Source of the DNA: JAICYJ01 sp038212095
GTDB lineage: Bacteria > Actinomycetota > Thermoleophilia > Gaiellales > JAICJC01
Direction of reading: 5' to 3'
Assembly (NCBI GenBank): GCA_038212095.1
Contig: JBBQUW010000002.1
Coordinates: 62,001 to 126,000, forward strand
Length of the DNA stretch: 64,000 nt
The position numbers were made by a program, and so were the translations under genes. This document shows, piece after piece, positions 56,828 to 64,000 of this stretch. Within the stretch, counting starts at the first letter, position 1, and every line of letters begins with the position of its first letter. Below the pieces are notes generated by a model. It was not told where the DNA came from. It did not search any database and saw only the letters and a list, made by a program, of their open reading frames with translations.

Positions 56828-57187
56828 CTGCTGGCCGGACGGGGCGACCAGCGTGACGCCGCCCTGGGCCTGGTAGCGGTGGCCGTGCAACGTAAACCGA
56901 ACCAGCAACGACAGCGGCCCCGCTGTCGGCGCGACCAGCAGCGCGCGCCGGTCGCCGGAGCTGAGCTCGCGGGTGGTCAGCACCTGGTCGCCGGCCACTA
57001 CCCGCACCTTGCCGGCGCCGGCCGGCAGGCCCGCCACGGTGATGACGACCAGTTGGCCGCTGACGGGCTGCGACGGCTGGGTGACGACCACCGGCGCCCG
57101 CCCTTGCCAGTGCACCGGGCCAGATGACGGCGGCGGCGAGATCAGTGCCAGCGCCGAGAGCAGCAGCCATACGAGCGGGCCGATCAC
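56825..57187 (-). CDS. Small secreted or membrane-anchored protein, unknown
   Basis: A 120-residue protein starting at GTG 57187 (V-I-G-P-L-V-W-L-L-L-S-A-L-A-L-I), a signal peptide or single N-terminal anchor, then a Pro/Ser linker and an all-beta, immunoglobulin-like domain (PVSGQLVVITVAGLPAGAGK, then VRFTLHGHRYQAQGGVTLV). Its start overlaps the stop of the Tat-exported binding protein gene (GTGA), so it is its probable partner at the outer face of the membrane. No family recognised. Confidence 0.65.
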   Translation of the reverse strand: MIGPLVWLLLSALALISPPPSSGPVHWQGRAPVVVTQPSQPVSGQLVVITVAGLPAGAGKVRVVAGDQVLTTRELSSGDRRALLVAPTAGPLSLLVRFTLHGHRYQAQGGVTLVAPSGQQ

Positions 57188-58281
57188 AGGTGCAGCTCCG
57201 TCCACAGCGCGTCTCGCATCAGCCGGCCGTTGGCCGAAATGTTCGGTTGGATGCTTGCGGCGAGCGCGTCGGCGTTGGGGCAGATCGCGCCGTTGTCGAC
57301 CAGCGACGCCGGCAGCGTCGTACGGGCTTCGAGCAGCGGCACGGGCAGCATCAGCTGCTCAACCGCGGCGGCTTCGACCGCCGGGACGAGCCACGCCTCG
57401 AGCCAGGCGTGGGCGGCAACCGGATGCGGGGCGTAGATGGGGATGCAGTAGCTTCGCATGTCGTAGGCGCTACCCTCGCTGGGCACGTAGAAACGCACCC
57501 CGGAGCTCATCCGGCGATACGTGTCGCTGCGCGCCAACCTCGCCAGCACCGGCAGGGTGGTGATGCGCGGTGCTGATCGGAGGCGTACGCCGGGTACGTG
57601 CAGCGATGAGCGCAGCTCGACCAGCCGGTCGTGCGCGTCGCTGAGATCGCCCGCCGAATCGCTGTCCCACGGGTGTCCGAGCGAGACCAGCACGGCGCCG
57701 ATCACGTCGTCGGCGGTGTCGGGGACGACGACGCGCCCCGGGTGGAGCTCTGCGAGGGCGAAGAACGCGTGCCAGGTGTCCGAGGTGATCGCTGAGGCGG
57801 GCGAGACCGCGACGCCGACAGCGTCGTACCAGGCCGGGATGCTGTGACGCAGACCGGAGTCGAACGGCGAGTCGCTAAACGGTTGCTGCAGGGCGCGCCG
57901 GTTGGGGATCAGTTTGCGCGCGAGCGGTTCGACCTGGCCGGCGTCGACCATATAGGACAGCGTCGCGGCGTCGACGACCGCCAGGTCGACCTGGCCATAG
58001 TCGCCGGCGGCCAGTCGCAGGAGCAGCTCGTCCCCCGAGCCCATCGGCTGCTGCGTGACCGTGACACGGGTCGCGCTCTCAAAGCTGCTGATCGTGGACG
58101 CCGCGACTTCGCCGCGGGCCGCGGCGATCACGAGGTCGAGCTCCAGCGTCTGGTTGGTAGGGCTGACGAACGTGGATGCAAAAGTCTGCACGCTGGAAGC
58201 GCCGCCCCTGCTGCAGGCAGCGCCTGCGAGCAGCAACGACGCGGAGGCGAGGAACTCTCGACGCGATGTCACACCTCCCAT
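57184..58281 (-). CDS. Tat-exported lipoprotein, extracellular solute-binding-like
   Basis: A 365-residue protein. TSRREFLA near the N-terminus is a twin-arginine motif, followed by ASASLLLAGAAC with a lipobox Cys. The body resembles periplasmic binding protein type II folds of the spermidine/putrescine or iron group: LELDLVIAAARGEV, GDYGQVDLAVVDAATLSYM, AWYDAVGVAVSP, and a C-terminal PHPVAAHAWLEAWLVPA. No permease or ATPase is adjacent. It may be a sensor or orphan binding protein. ATG 58281 is used; GTG 58272 is possible. The small secreted protein follows by overlap. Confidence 0.75.
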   Translation of the reverse strand: MGGVTSRREFLASASLLLAGAACSRGGASSVQTFASTFVSPTNQTLELDLVIAAARGEVAASTISSFESATRVTVTQQPMGSGDELLLRLAAGDYGQVDLAVVDAATLSYMVDAGQVEPLARKLIPNRRALQQPFSDSPFDSGLRHSIPAWYDAVGVAVSPASAITSDTWHAFFALAELHPGRVVVPDTADDVIGAVLVSLGHPWDSDSAGDLSDAHDRLVELRSSLHVPGVRLRSAPRITTLPVLARLARSDTYRRMSSGVRFYVPSEGSAYDMRSYCIPIYAPHPVAAHAWLEAWLVPAVEAAAVEQLMLPVPLLEARTTLPASLVDNGAICPNADALAASIQPNISANGRLMRDALWTELHL

Positions 58282-58312
58282 TGTGGCAGGCGATGCCCGG
58301 TCGCAGCGCGGG

Positions 58313-58561
58313 CTAGCTGGATGGAACCAGACGCAGCTGCCCGGTGGGCTCTCCGTCTTCAAGGGTGCTGCCGCATTCTCCGCACACCAGGGCGCTCAGG
58401 CTCTGCACCCTCGGGGTGGCCTCGGCAAGCCGACGCATCGGCCCTCGGCAGACGGGGCACTGCGCCGGATTGGCCGAGCGCCTCGACCGCGACAGCGCGG
58501 AGAGGATCACCTCGTCCAGCGTGGGTCCGAACGCCTCACCGATTGTCAGCGCCCCGCTCAT
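58313..58561 (-). CDS. Small zinc-ribbon protein co-transcribed with lexA
   Basis: An 82-residue protein with C-x2-C pairs CPVC and CGEC separated by about 25 residues, i.e. one zinc ribbon, after a helical N-terminus (GEAFGPTLDEVILSALSRSR). Its ATG overlaps the lexA stop (ATGA), so it is translated from the SOS-controlled lexA message. This makes a DNA-damage-response role plausible, for example as an adaptor or as a regulator of LexA. I do not know a named homologue. Confidence 0.75.
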   Translation of the reverse strand: MSGALTIGEAFGPTLDEVILSALSRSRRSANPAQCPVCRGPMRRLAEATPRVQSLSALVCGECGSTLEDGEPTGQLRLVPSS

Positions 58562-59193
58562 AGCCTTCGCAGCACCGCCTTCACTGTGCCGAGGATGCGA
58601 ACCTGCTCCGGGTACATCGCTTCCATCTCGTCGTTCTCCGGCTGCAGGCGAACCCGTCCGGACTCGCGGAAGAATCGCTTGACCGTTGCGTCCTCATCAC
58701 CGACGAGGGCAACGACGATCTCACCGTTACGGGCGTCGTCCTGCTTGCGAACGACGACGAAGTCGCCGGGCAGGATGCCCGCGTTGATCATGCTCTCACC
58801 CTTCACGGTGAGGAGAAAGTCGGCGTCAGCACAGAGTTGGTCGGGCACGGCCACCATGTCCTCGACCTGCTGGTCGGCGACCAGGCCGGTGCCTGCGGCA
58901 ACGTCGCCCATCAACGGGAGCACATTGGTTCGTGCCGGCGGCTCGGCCGCAACGACAGGGACAGCCCGCTCCCGAGAGCGTCCGCCCTCGATCACTTCGA
59001 GCGCTCGTGGCTTGGTCGGGTCGCGCCGGATCAGACCAGCCGACTCCAGCCGAGCGAGGTGGGCGTGCACCGTCGACGGCGACGTGAGGCCGATGGCCCC
59101 GCCGATCTCGCGGACGGTCGGTGGATAGCCATGCGCGTCGACGTGGCTGTTGACGAACTTGAGGATCTCGCGCTGTCTCGGGGATAGTTCCAC
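58558..59193 (-). CDS. lexA: LexA repressor
   Basis: A 211-residue LexA. The winged helix is MELSPRQREILKFVNSHV... with TVREIGGAIGLTSPSTVHAHL; the self-cleavage site is Ala-Gly in GDVAAGTGL; the catalytic Ser is in VKGESMINAGI and the Lys in DATVKRFF. It represses the SOS regulon and cuts itself when RecA filaments form. GTG 59193 has AAGGAG 7 nt upstream; a perfect LexA box (59210-59223) overlaps the promoter region, so it regulates itself. The zinc-ribbon gene follows in the same message. Confidence 0.96.
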   Translation of the reverse strand: MELSPRQREILKFVNSHVDAHGYPPTVREIGGAIGLTSPSTVHAHLARLESAGLIRRDPTKPRALEVIEGGRSRERAVPVVAAEPPARTNVLPLMGDVAAGTGLVADQQVEDMVAVPDQLCADADFLLTVKGESMINAGILPGDFVVVRKQDDARNGEIVVALVGDEDATVKRFFRESGRVRLQPENDEMEAMYPEQVRILGTVKAVLRRL

Positions 59194-59209
59194 GGTGGGC
59201 TCCTTTGGC

Positions 59210-59223
59210 CGAACATGTGTTCG
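59210..59223. promoter_or_regulatory. LexA (SOS) box
   Basis: CGAAC-ATGT-GTTCG is a perfect palindrome matching the Gram-positive/actinobacterial SOS consensus GAAC-N4-GTTC. It lies 17 nt before the lexA GTG start. Confidence 0.93.
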
Positions 59224-59299
59224 GAGTGGAAGTGTGCCATACCGCTCGGACGGCGTCAAACCTTCAGGGGGGTCAAGGCGTACCCACGCGGCGCACCCC

Positions 59300-59330
59300 A
59301 TTCCTCTGGTTCATGTAGAACCTCTGGAAT
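59300..59330. promoter_or_regulatory. Nested inverted repeats between lexA and the 59.4-kb gene
   Basis: ATTCC-TCT-GGTTC-ATGTA-GAACC-TCT-GGAAT carries two nested pairs of 5-nt arms separated by TCT on both sides. It lies 52 nt before a TATAAT box. It looks like an operator; the inner GGTTC/GAACC is not a LexA box because the half-sites are in the wrong order. Confidence 0.45.
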
Positions 59331-59381
59331 GTCGGGACATGAGGCTTGGTGGACACCTTCTGTTCGGCATGCTGTGGGGCC

Positions 59382-59387
59382 TATAAT
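59382..59387 (+). promoter_or_regulatory. Consensus -10 element of the 59.4-kb gene
   Basis: TATAAT with a 7-nt spacer to ATG 59395, the only perfect -10 box found at a gene start in this window. Confidence 0.6.
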
Positions 59388-59394
59388 GGGTGCC

Positions 59395-59841
59395 ATGGGC
59401 GCCGTTGAACTCGATCGCGTGATGGCGAAGGCGATGTTCTCGATCGCAGGTCAGATGGAGGAGATGATGTCCCAGAGCAGTCCAGCGGTGGCCCACGAGT
59501 ACGACCTGCGTACCGCGACGCGACATGCATTGAATGTTCTCGTCCCAGTCCATGCGGAGGCCGAAGCCAGTGTTCAGCCACCGTTCTTTCGCAGCACCGT
59601 CGACGTCGGCGTCCCGTCTGAAGACCAGACGCAGGGCTGCGCCTGGAGCGCCTTGATCGAGCTGAAGTGGTGGTCTCCCGGTAATCAGATCGATGATTCG
59701 ATCAAAGACGTCGTGAAGTTAGCCGCCTATCGGATGATTGCGTTGCTCAGGCGGCGTACCTGGTCGCGGCCGGTTCGGAGAATACGTGGGCGGATTCCCG
59801 GCGCAGGTACCTCGTTCCATTGTCACGGTCGCTGTGACTGA
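59395..59841 (+). CDS. Hypothetical protein, probably frame-broken near its end
   Basis: A 148-residue frame beginning MGAVELDRVMAKAMFSIAGQ. The middle (FFRSTVDVGVPSEDQTQGCA and SALIELKWWSPG, NQIDDSIKDVVKLAAYR) looks like a real alpha/beta protein. After residue ~115 the frame becomes a run of Arg/Pro/Gly. The -1 frame at that point reads DDCVAQAAYLVAAGSENTWA and DSRRRYLVP, a far more protein-like end, which would follow if one G is missing near 59731. G+C content is lower than in neighbours. I do not recognise the family; the region may be acquired. Confidence 0.55.
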   Translation: MGAVELDRVMAKAMFSIAGQMEEMMSQSSPAVAHEYDLRTATRHALNVLVPVHAEAEASVQPPFFRSTVDVGVPSEDQTQGCAWSALIELKWWSPGNQIDDSIKDVVKLAAYRMIALLRRRTWSRPVRRIRGRIPGAGTSFHCHGRCD

Positions 59842-60227
59842 GGTGCCAATTCACCTCTTCGAGAGTCCACCATGGCTTCTTCGCTGCAGTCATGTCGAGG
59901 CTGGTGACGGCGAACCGCATCATTTCGAGGGTGGGTTGGCCGCGCCGTACTAGAGTTGCCAGTTACGGCTTCTGAGCCTCGGGAGTGCCGTTGACAAGGC
60001 CACCTGCCTGCTTCTCCCAGGCGGTGACACACACGGCTTCGGTTCTGTCGCGTTTGCAGTTGGACTTGGTGGACAAAAACGGCAGTCTTTCCGCGTTCTA
60101 CGCGCGCGATGGGCAAGAGCTAGACCAGCACTGCCAGGCTATACCGCCGATCCGCGTCCCCTCATTCCTCGGAGGATGTCCAGCCGGATGTCCAGACCGC
60201 TGGAGCACCGTCCAGCCGCTGGACGTT
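59842..60227. other. 386-bp region without a supported gene; inverted repeats at its right end
   Basis: No convincing coding frame is seen. A short minus-strand frame ending near 59965 (with AWEKQAGGLVNGTPEAQKP at its end) may be a gene remnant. From about 60178 to 60256 the sequence contains several GTCCAGC and GCTGGAC units in alternating orientation, for example CGTCCAGCCGCTGGACG (60209-60225), able to form hairpins. They extend into the 3' end of the next gene. Confidence 0.4.
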
Positions 60228-60965
60228 TCACGTCCGCTGGACGCCGCGGGCCGCTGGATGACCGATCGGGGCTGGAGTACTCCGTGTCGCACCTGGCGAT
60301 GGCCCGGTGCCTGTTAGGCTAGGAACGAGGCTAGGGCGGCCTATCTCGGAGTGCATGGTCGCCACGCACGAGTACCCGGGTGCCTGCTTGTTCGTGCCCG
60401 CATCCGCTGGAGCGCAGGTGATCTCGGTCGGCGTGTAGTGGCTCTTCGTCTTTGCCTCGTCCCGGGTCAGGGCGATGCGAAGTGCTTGGCGCACCTGCTC
60501 CTGTGCCGCGGCTGCCACGATGTTCGGCACACCGGGCGTGGTCATCGCTGAGACCTGGATCATCGCGCCCCACAGTTGAGAGATCTGCCAGGGGTAGTCG
60601 CATGGCCCGTAGGTGATCTCCCGGCCGTCGTTCAAGACGATGATCAGATCACCACCGTGATCACAACTGCGCGGCTGATCGAGCGGCCTTGGCAGTGGGT
60701 CAGGGCGAACCAACGCCAGCGGTTTGTCATACGCGCTCTTGGGGGAGGGCACGAACATGGAACTGGTCGGCCCTTCGGGAACGGGCTGGAGATGAATGGA
60801 CGCTATGTCGTCGTAGCCCGAGGCCAGATGCTGCGTTGACGAGGTGTTGAAGGCTCCCGACGCGCCCAGCCACATCACGCCCACGGCGAGACCGCCGACG
60901 GTGAAGCCGCTGAAGAACCTGAGCCGCGAGAGTCGATGCACCTGCCAATCAGACGTCGCGCGCAT
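60228..60965 (-). CDS. Single-pass membrane protein, unknown
   Basis: A 245-residue protein: a basic N-terminus (RATSDWQVHRLSRLRFFS), one membrane helix (about 19-37, FTVGGLAVGVMWLGASG), then an extracytoplasmic part with SCDHGGDLIIVLNDGREITY, four or more Cys and an Ala/Gln-rich helix. The last ~30 residues (SLTGTGPSPGATRSTPAP...) are encoded by the hairpin-rich repeats, so the true C-terminus may be earlier. Not recognised. The start is ATG 60965; an upstream reading to 61049 is unlikely. Confidence 0.6.
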   Translation of the reverse strand: MRATSDWQVHRLSRLRFFSGFTVGGLAVGVMWLGASGAFNTSSTQHLASGYDDIASIHLQPVPEGPTSSMFVPSPKSAYDKPLALVRPDPLPRPLDQPRSCDHGGDLIIVLNDGREITYGPCDYPWQISQLWGAMIQVSAMTTPGVPNIVAAAAQEQVRQALRIALTRDEAKTKSHYTPTEITCAPADAGTNKQAPGYSCVATMHSEIGRPSLVPSLTGTGPSPGATRSTPAPIGHPAARGVQRT

Positions 60966-61021
60966 CGAAAGAGTTCGATGACCCGGCGCAAAGCTTTCGC
61001 TGGACGTGGCGATGCATTGAG

Positions 61022-61432
61022 CTACCGACTCTGTCGGCCGTCCGCCCACCAGTCGCGCCGGCCATCGACGTCTTCGCGCTGATCCCTGTTGGGCGCCGCG
61101 ATGACAAGGAACTCAAGGCCCTCCGGCCCTGCCTCGTATCCTCGCCATGCACCGGGTGGAACGCGCAGCGCGTCCCACTCCTTGAGCGGGACGATCTCGT
61201 CGTCGACCTTCATGCGCCCGCTCCCGCGCAGGATCACGTACACCTCTTCTTGCGTCCTGTGCGTGTGGCCGTACGGGAAGCGGTAGCCGGGCGGGACGCG
61301 CTGGTAGCTCAGGGCGGATTGCTCGAGCTCGAGCGCCTTTGTCGCAGCGCGAAACTCCATGTCCGGCGCGCCTCCGAACATCGAACCGATGTCCTCCACG
61401 TCCTCCTTGATGTTCCTGAGCGTGAACGGCAT
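61022..61432 (-). CDS. Cupin-domain protein
   Basis: A 136-residue cupin. Motif 1 is seen as YGHTHRTQEEVYVILRGSGRM (His-x-His and Glu metal ligands), and motif 2 as DALRVPPGAWRGYEAG, where the usual His is absent. The ATG is 6 nt behind TAGGAT (61439-61444, minus). Single-cupin proteins bind metals and act as isomerases, dioxygenases or sensors; nothing here narrows that down. Confidence 0.85.
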   Translation of the reverse strand: MPFTLRNIKEDVEDIGSMFGGAPDMEFRAATKALELEQSALSYQRVPPGYRFPYGHTHRTQEEVYVILRGSGRMKVDDEIVPLKEWDALRVPPGAWRGYEAGPEGLEFLVIAAPNRDQREDVDGRRDWWADGRQSR

Positions 61433-61473
61433 AGCGCAATCCTAACCTCCAACTTGGCGGCTTCGGTGCTCGG

Positions 61474-62313
61474 TCAGTGTGCGGCGAGGAACCCCGAGAT
61501 GTGCCGGCGCAACTGACCCGGCTGTTCCAGCCAGGGCAGGTGGCCGCAGTCCTCGATCGGCTCCAGCGAAACGTCGCGGAGCAGGGCGGCGGTCTGTTCA
61601 GCGCTCCAGTACGGGATCGGGTCACGACGGCCGTGGACGATCAGCGCCGGTAGGGCTAGGTCGGGCAGATGCCGCTCCAGGTAGCCCGCTTTGAGGTGCG
61701 CGGTCAGCGACTCGAACGTTTCGGCGTAGCACGGCACCGAGAGCCGCAGCGGCGGCATCGGCGTCGCGTGCTCGGGATGGGCGAAGTAGGCACGCCACAC
61801 CATCCGCAGCGCCTCGAGCGCCTCCTCCTCGGTTCCCTTTCCCGCCATTGCCCGCTGGTCGAGCTCCTCGGCACGATCGCGATCCGCAGGCGGCGTGCGG
61901 GCCATCATCTCCGCTTCAAACTCCGCCGCGCCGCCGTCGCCAGCGCTGCCAAGCGCGCTCACCGAGATCACGCCCAGCAGGCGGTCGGGGTGCGCGATCG
62001 CAAGGTGCATTGCCAGATGACCGCCCCACGAGTGCCCCAGCACCCAAGCACGATCCCAGCCTGCGGCGTCGAGCATCGCAACCGCGTCGGCCACATGCTG
62101 CTCGACCGTGAAGGGGCCGGAGGTGACGCTCGGTTTGACGCCGCGCTGCGTGTATCTCACCAGCTCACAGAGGTCGGCGAGTTCGTCTTCGAGCCCCTCG
62201 GTGTAGTCGCTCAGCCCGGGGCCGCCGTGCAGAACGAGCGTCGGCGCGCCCGAGCCGGCACGGGTTCCAACAATGGTTCCACCGTCGACAGCGGCGATCA
62301 CGGGAGTCTGCAT
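61474..62313 (-). CDS. Alpha/beta hydrolase (proline iminopeptidase-like)
   Basis: A 279-residue alpha/beta hydrolase. Oxyanion LHGGPGLSDY, nucleophile elbow GHSWGGH, acid in VHGRRDPI and His in CGHLPW complete the triad. The HGGPG motif is that of proline iminopeptidase and related peptidases, so aminopeptidase activity is possible. A shortened cap domain follows the elbow. ATG 62313 is 6 nt behind GATACT (62320-62325, minus). Confidence 0.87.
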   Translation of the reverse strand: MQTPVIAAVDGGTIVGTRAGSGAPTLVLHGGPGLSDYTEGLEDELADLCELVRYTQRGVKPSVTSGPFTVEQHVADAVAMLDAAGWDRAWVLGHSWGGHLAMHLAIAHPDRLLGVISVSALGSAGDGGAAEFEAEMMARTPPADRDRAEELDQRAMAGKGTEEEALEALRMVWRAYFAHPEHATPMPPLRLSVPCYAETFESLTAHLKAGYLERHLPDLALPALIVHGRRDPIPYWSAEQTAALLRDVSLEPIEDCGHLPWLEQPGQLRRHISGFLAAH

Positions 62314-62396
62314 CCGGGCAGTATCCCACCACGCGCGCTGCTCCACGCCCCAGGGATCGGCTGTGGGTCCTTTGCACGGGTTGGGATAATGGGTCG

Positions 62397-63415
62397 GTGC
62401 CGACGCCGCTCACGCTCAGCAGCAACAGATCCTCGCGTTCCGCCGGCGTGTGGGTGCGCTCGACGAACGGCTTTCGCCGGGGCGGGAGTCGCTGCGGCAG
62501 GCCGCGTGGGCCGGCTTGCAGGACAGCATGCCGCGGGCCGCGCTGCTCTCGATCCACGCCCGGGTCGAGGAGGCCGAGCCGTCCAGCTGGGAACACCCCT
62601 CACTGGTTCAGCTGTGGGGGCCGCGCTACCAGGTCTACGTGATCGATGCGCGCGACCTCGCCCTGTTCTCGCTGGGCAGGCTGCCGGAGGACGCGAAAGG
62701 CCGCCGCCGAGCGGAAGACCTGGCCGCTCGCCTGCACACCCACCTCGGCGGCACGCGGCTCGCCTACGGCGAAGCCGGGCGCGGGCTGGGCGTCAACCCC
62801 AACTCGCTGCGGTACGCGGCGGCGACCGGCACCGTTCTCATCCGCTGGGCAGGTGCCCGCCAGCCGAAAGTCTGGACGGTGTCGCCGCCCGCGATCGACC
62901 CGGCCGAGGCCCGACGCGAGCTCGCCCGCCGCTACCTCCACGTCTTCGGCCCCACCACCGCGGAGGCGTTCGCCCGCTGGGCGGGGATCTCCGCGCGTGC
63001 CGGCGCGGCCACATTCGAGTCGCTCCGCCGCTCGCAGACCGCCGTTCGCTCGCCACTCGGCGACTCATGGATCCTGACCGGCGACGAGCAGGCGTTCCGG
63101 GCTGACCCAACTCCGGCAGCGCCAGCGCGGCTGCTGCCAAGCGGCGATGCCTACTTCCTGCTCTGGGGCAGCGATCGAGAGTTGCTGGTGACGCAAGCCG
63201 ATCGTCGCCGCGAGCTGTGGACCTCGCGTGTGTGGCCAGGAGCCGTGCTCGTCGACGGCGAGGTGCTGGGGACCTGGCGGCGTGCGAACGAGGCGATGAC
63301 GATCCAGCCGTGGGGACGTCTCTCGCGGGCGGCGCGCCAGGCCGTCGAGGCGGAAGCAGCGGCCCTGCCGCTCCCCGGGCTCGCCGGGCCGATCGTCGTT
63401 CGCTGGAGCTCGTAG
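62397..63415 (+). CDS. Winged-helix DNA-binding (AlkZ-like) protein, 5' end out of frame
   Basis: The body belongs to the winged-helix DNA-binding family (PF06224) that includes DNA glycosylase AlkZ: QQQQILAFRRRVGALDERL, RAALLSIHARVEE, HPSLVQLWGPRYQVYVI, and a C-terminal DGEVLGTWRR...VEAEAAALPLPG. A GATAAT -10 (62385-62390) with 6-nt spacer marks GTG 62397 as the leaderless start, but this GTG is one base out of frame with the body. The first in-frame start, GTG 62450, drops the conserved first helix. One missing base right after the start would explain it. A DNA repair role is possible. Length from 62399 is about 338 residues. Confidence 0.75.
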
Positions 63416-63626
63416 CGCTGCCGGAACGCGGATCACGCCGCGCGCCCTCCCGGTTGCGGTCGCCGCACTGAGCACAGATCGTCACAGGCCCAGTCTACGA
63501 CTCCCCTGCGACCACCTTCGCGTACTCGGCGGACAAGCAGCTCACCCAGCAGCTGGTTGAGCTCCGAGAATGCCGTTGCAGGCGATCCCGGCTCGCAAAT
63601 CGTCACCGGCCACTGCGTCCCGGGAG

Positions 63627-64000
63627 CTACCGTTTGGTCTTGGACGAGTTCAGCACCACCGCGGCGCGAATGAGCGCCTTCAACGCCTGCTCGTCGATCC
63701 GCTCGCCCTCGCGGAGGTCGATCGCGCGCCTGGTGTTCCCCTCCAGGCTGGAGTTGAAGAGCCCGGCGGGATCATCCAAGGAGGCCCCCTTGGCGAACGT
63801 CATCTTGACGACGCTCTTGTAGGTCTCGCCGGTGCAGATGATGCCGTCGTGCTCCCACACCGGAACCCCCCTCCACTTCCACTCCTCCACCACGTCAGGA
63901 TCGGCCTGCTTGATCAGGCCGCGCAGCCGACTGAGCATCTCGCCCCGCCAGTCGCCGAGCTCCCTGATCCGCTCGTCGATCAGCTGAGAAGGAGGCGTGC
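63627..64000 (-). CDS. DUF1801 (YdhG-like) protein, cut by the right window edge
   Basis: The frame stays open to the window edge, with QLIDERIRELGDWRGEMLSR upstream of the first internal ATG, so the gene starts beyond 64000. The body is a DUF1801 domain: DVVEEWKWRGVPVWEHDGIICT, KMTFAKGASLDDPAGLFNSS and EGNTRRAIDLREGERID. DUF1801 proteins are small, of unknown function, sometimes linked to iron or phosphate use. The 211-bp gap before its stop (63416-63626) contains no supported feature. Confidence 0.85.
   Translation of the reverse strand, partial: TPPSQLIDERIRELGDWRGEMLSRLRGLIKQADPDVVEEWKWRGVPVWEHDGIICTGETYKSVVKMTFAKGASLDDPAGLFNSSLEGNTRRAIDLREGERIDEQALKALIRAAVVLNSSKTKR

Noticed and set aside
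59308..59322. Second LexA box next to the 59.4-kb gene
   Set aside because: GGTTC-N5-GAACC has the half-sites in the opposite order and a 5-nt spacer, unlike GAAC-N4-GTTC.
62838..63485. Minus-strand frame starting T-I-C-A-Q-C-G-D near 63485
   Set aside because: The first residues look like half a zinc ribbon, but the frame then turns into the Arg/Ser/Pro-rich shadow of the winged-helix gene; no second Cys pair follows.

Overview
The window is a high-GC (roughly two-thirds G+C), gene-dense stretch of a bacterial chromosome. Family content (MarP-like CvpA/trypsin protease, Eis-like acetyltransferase, EgtB, an actinobacterial-type LexA box, an LPXTG mini-protein, HutF, many acyl-CoA/SDR genes, very short intergenic gaps) points to an actinobacterium. 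My best guess is the Thermoleophilia (Solirubrobacterales/Gaiellales side), but this is inference: no rRNA or other taxonomic marker lies in the window. No tRNA, rRNA, transposase, integrase, phage or CRISPR was seen; the one clear RNA gene is rnpB (minus strand, about 56.48-56.81 kb).

Layout. 0-4.3 kb: PAC2 protein, MarP-like protease and a CoxE/CoxD-like VWA-MoxR pair. 4.4-9.5 kb: two SDRs, an enoyl-CoA hydratase, two tandem GAF-GGDEF cyclases and an HNH nuclease. 9.5-12.6 kb: PLP aminotransferase, FMN-binding oxidoreductase, rnhA, a MenG-like methyltransferase and a cupin. 12.6-26.2 kb: a two-armed catabolic locus built around an IclR regulator. The left arm holds quinone oxidoreductase, amidohydrolase, thiol dioxygenase and M20 hydrolase; the right arm holds a peptide/opine-type ABC importer, two zinc alcohol dehydrogenases and an enolase-superfamily enzyme. 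Nearly every junction in it is a 1-4 nt stop/start overlap. 26.2-26.5 kb: three ~96-bp tandem units carrying a GGGGTCAGACCCC palindrome; the same palindrome recurs at 43.1-43.3 kb. 26.5-30.4 kb: a histidine-ammonia-lyase-fold protein without the MIO Ala-Ser-Gly triad, directly downstream of an EgtB-like sulfoxide synthase, and a divergent MetE-like methyltransferase. 30.5-39.7 kb: ATP-grasp, Eis-like GNAT, 3-hydroxyisobutyrate-dehydrogenase family, two PilZ proteins, phosphoribulokinase with a divergent CbbR-like LysR, an EamA exporter and pruA. 39.7-43.6 kb: an overlapping sigma factor / HTH protein / ImmA-IrrE peptidase triad, a CBS protein, precorrin-2 dehydrogenase and a cold-shock protein. 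43.7-50.4 kb: a 1009-aa SF2 helicase, inositol monophosphatase, dual-specificity phosphatase, LPXTG protein and small zinc proteins. 50.4-55.3 kb: acyl-CoA dehydrogenase, HutF, an M20 amidohydrolase, PNPOx and GNAT. 55.3-59.2 kb: topoisomerase IB, rnpB, a Tat lipoprotein binding protein, and lexA with a zinc-ribbon partner under an SOS box. 59.3-64 kb: lower-quality coding region with hypothetical proteins, then cupin, alpha/beta hydrolase, winged-helix and DUF1801 genes.

Three themes run through the window. First, many genes look leaderless: a TANNNT-type -10 element lies 6-8 nt before the start codon at more than twenty genes, and I used this to pick starts. Second, several genes have an apparent one- or two-base frame break near their 5' end or in the body (cold-shock gene, GNAT at 48.9 kb, hypothetical at 59.4 kb, winged-helix gene at 62.4 kb), and the amidohydrolase at 14.3-15.2 kb appears to start at GTC. 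These could be assembly errors or real decay. Third, the most unusual biology is the EgtB plus MIO-less lyase pair, the sigma/HTH/IrrE triad and the palindromic repeat family.
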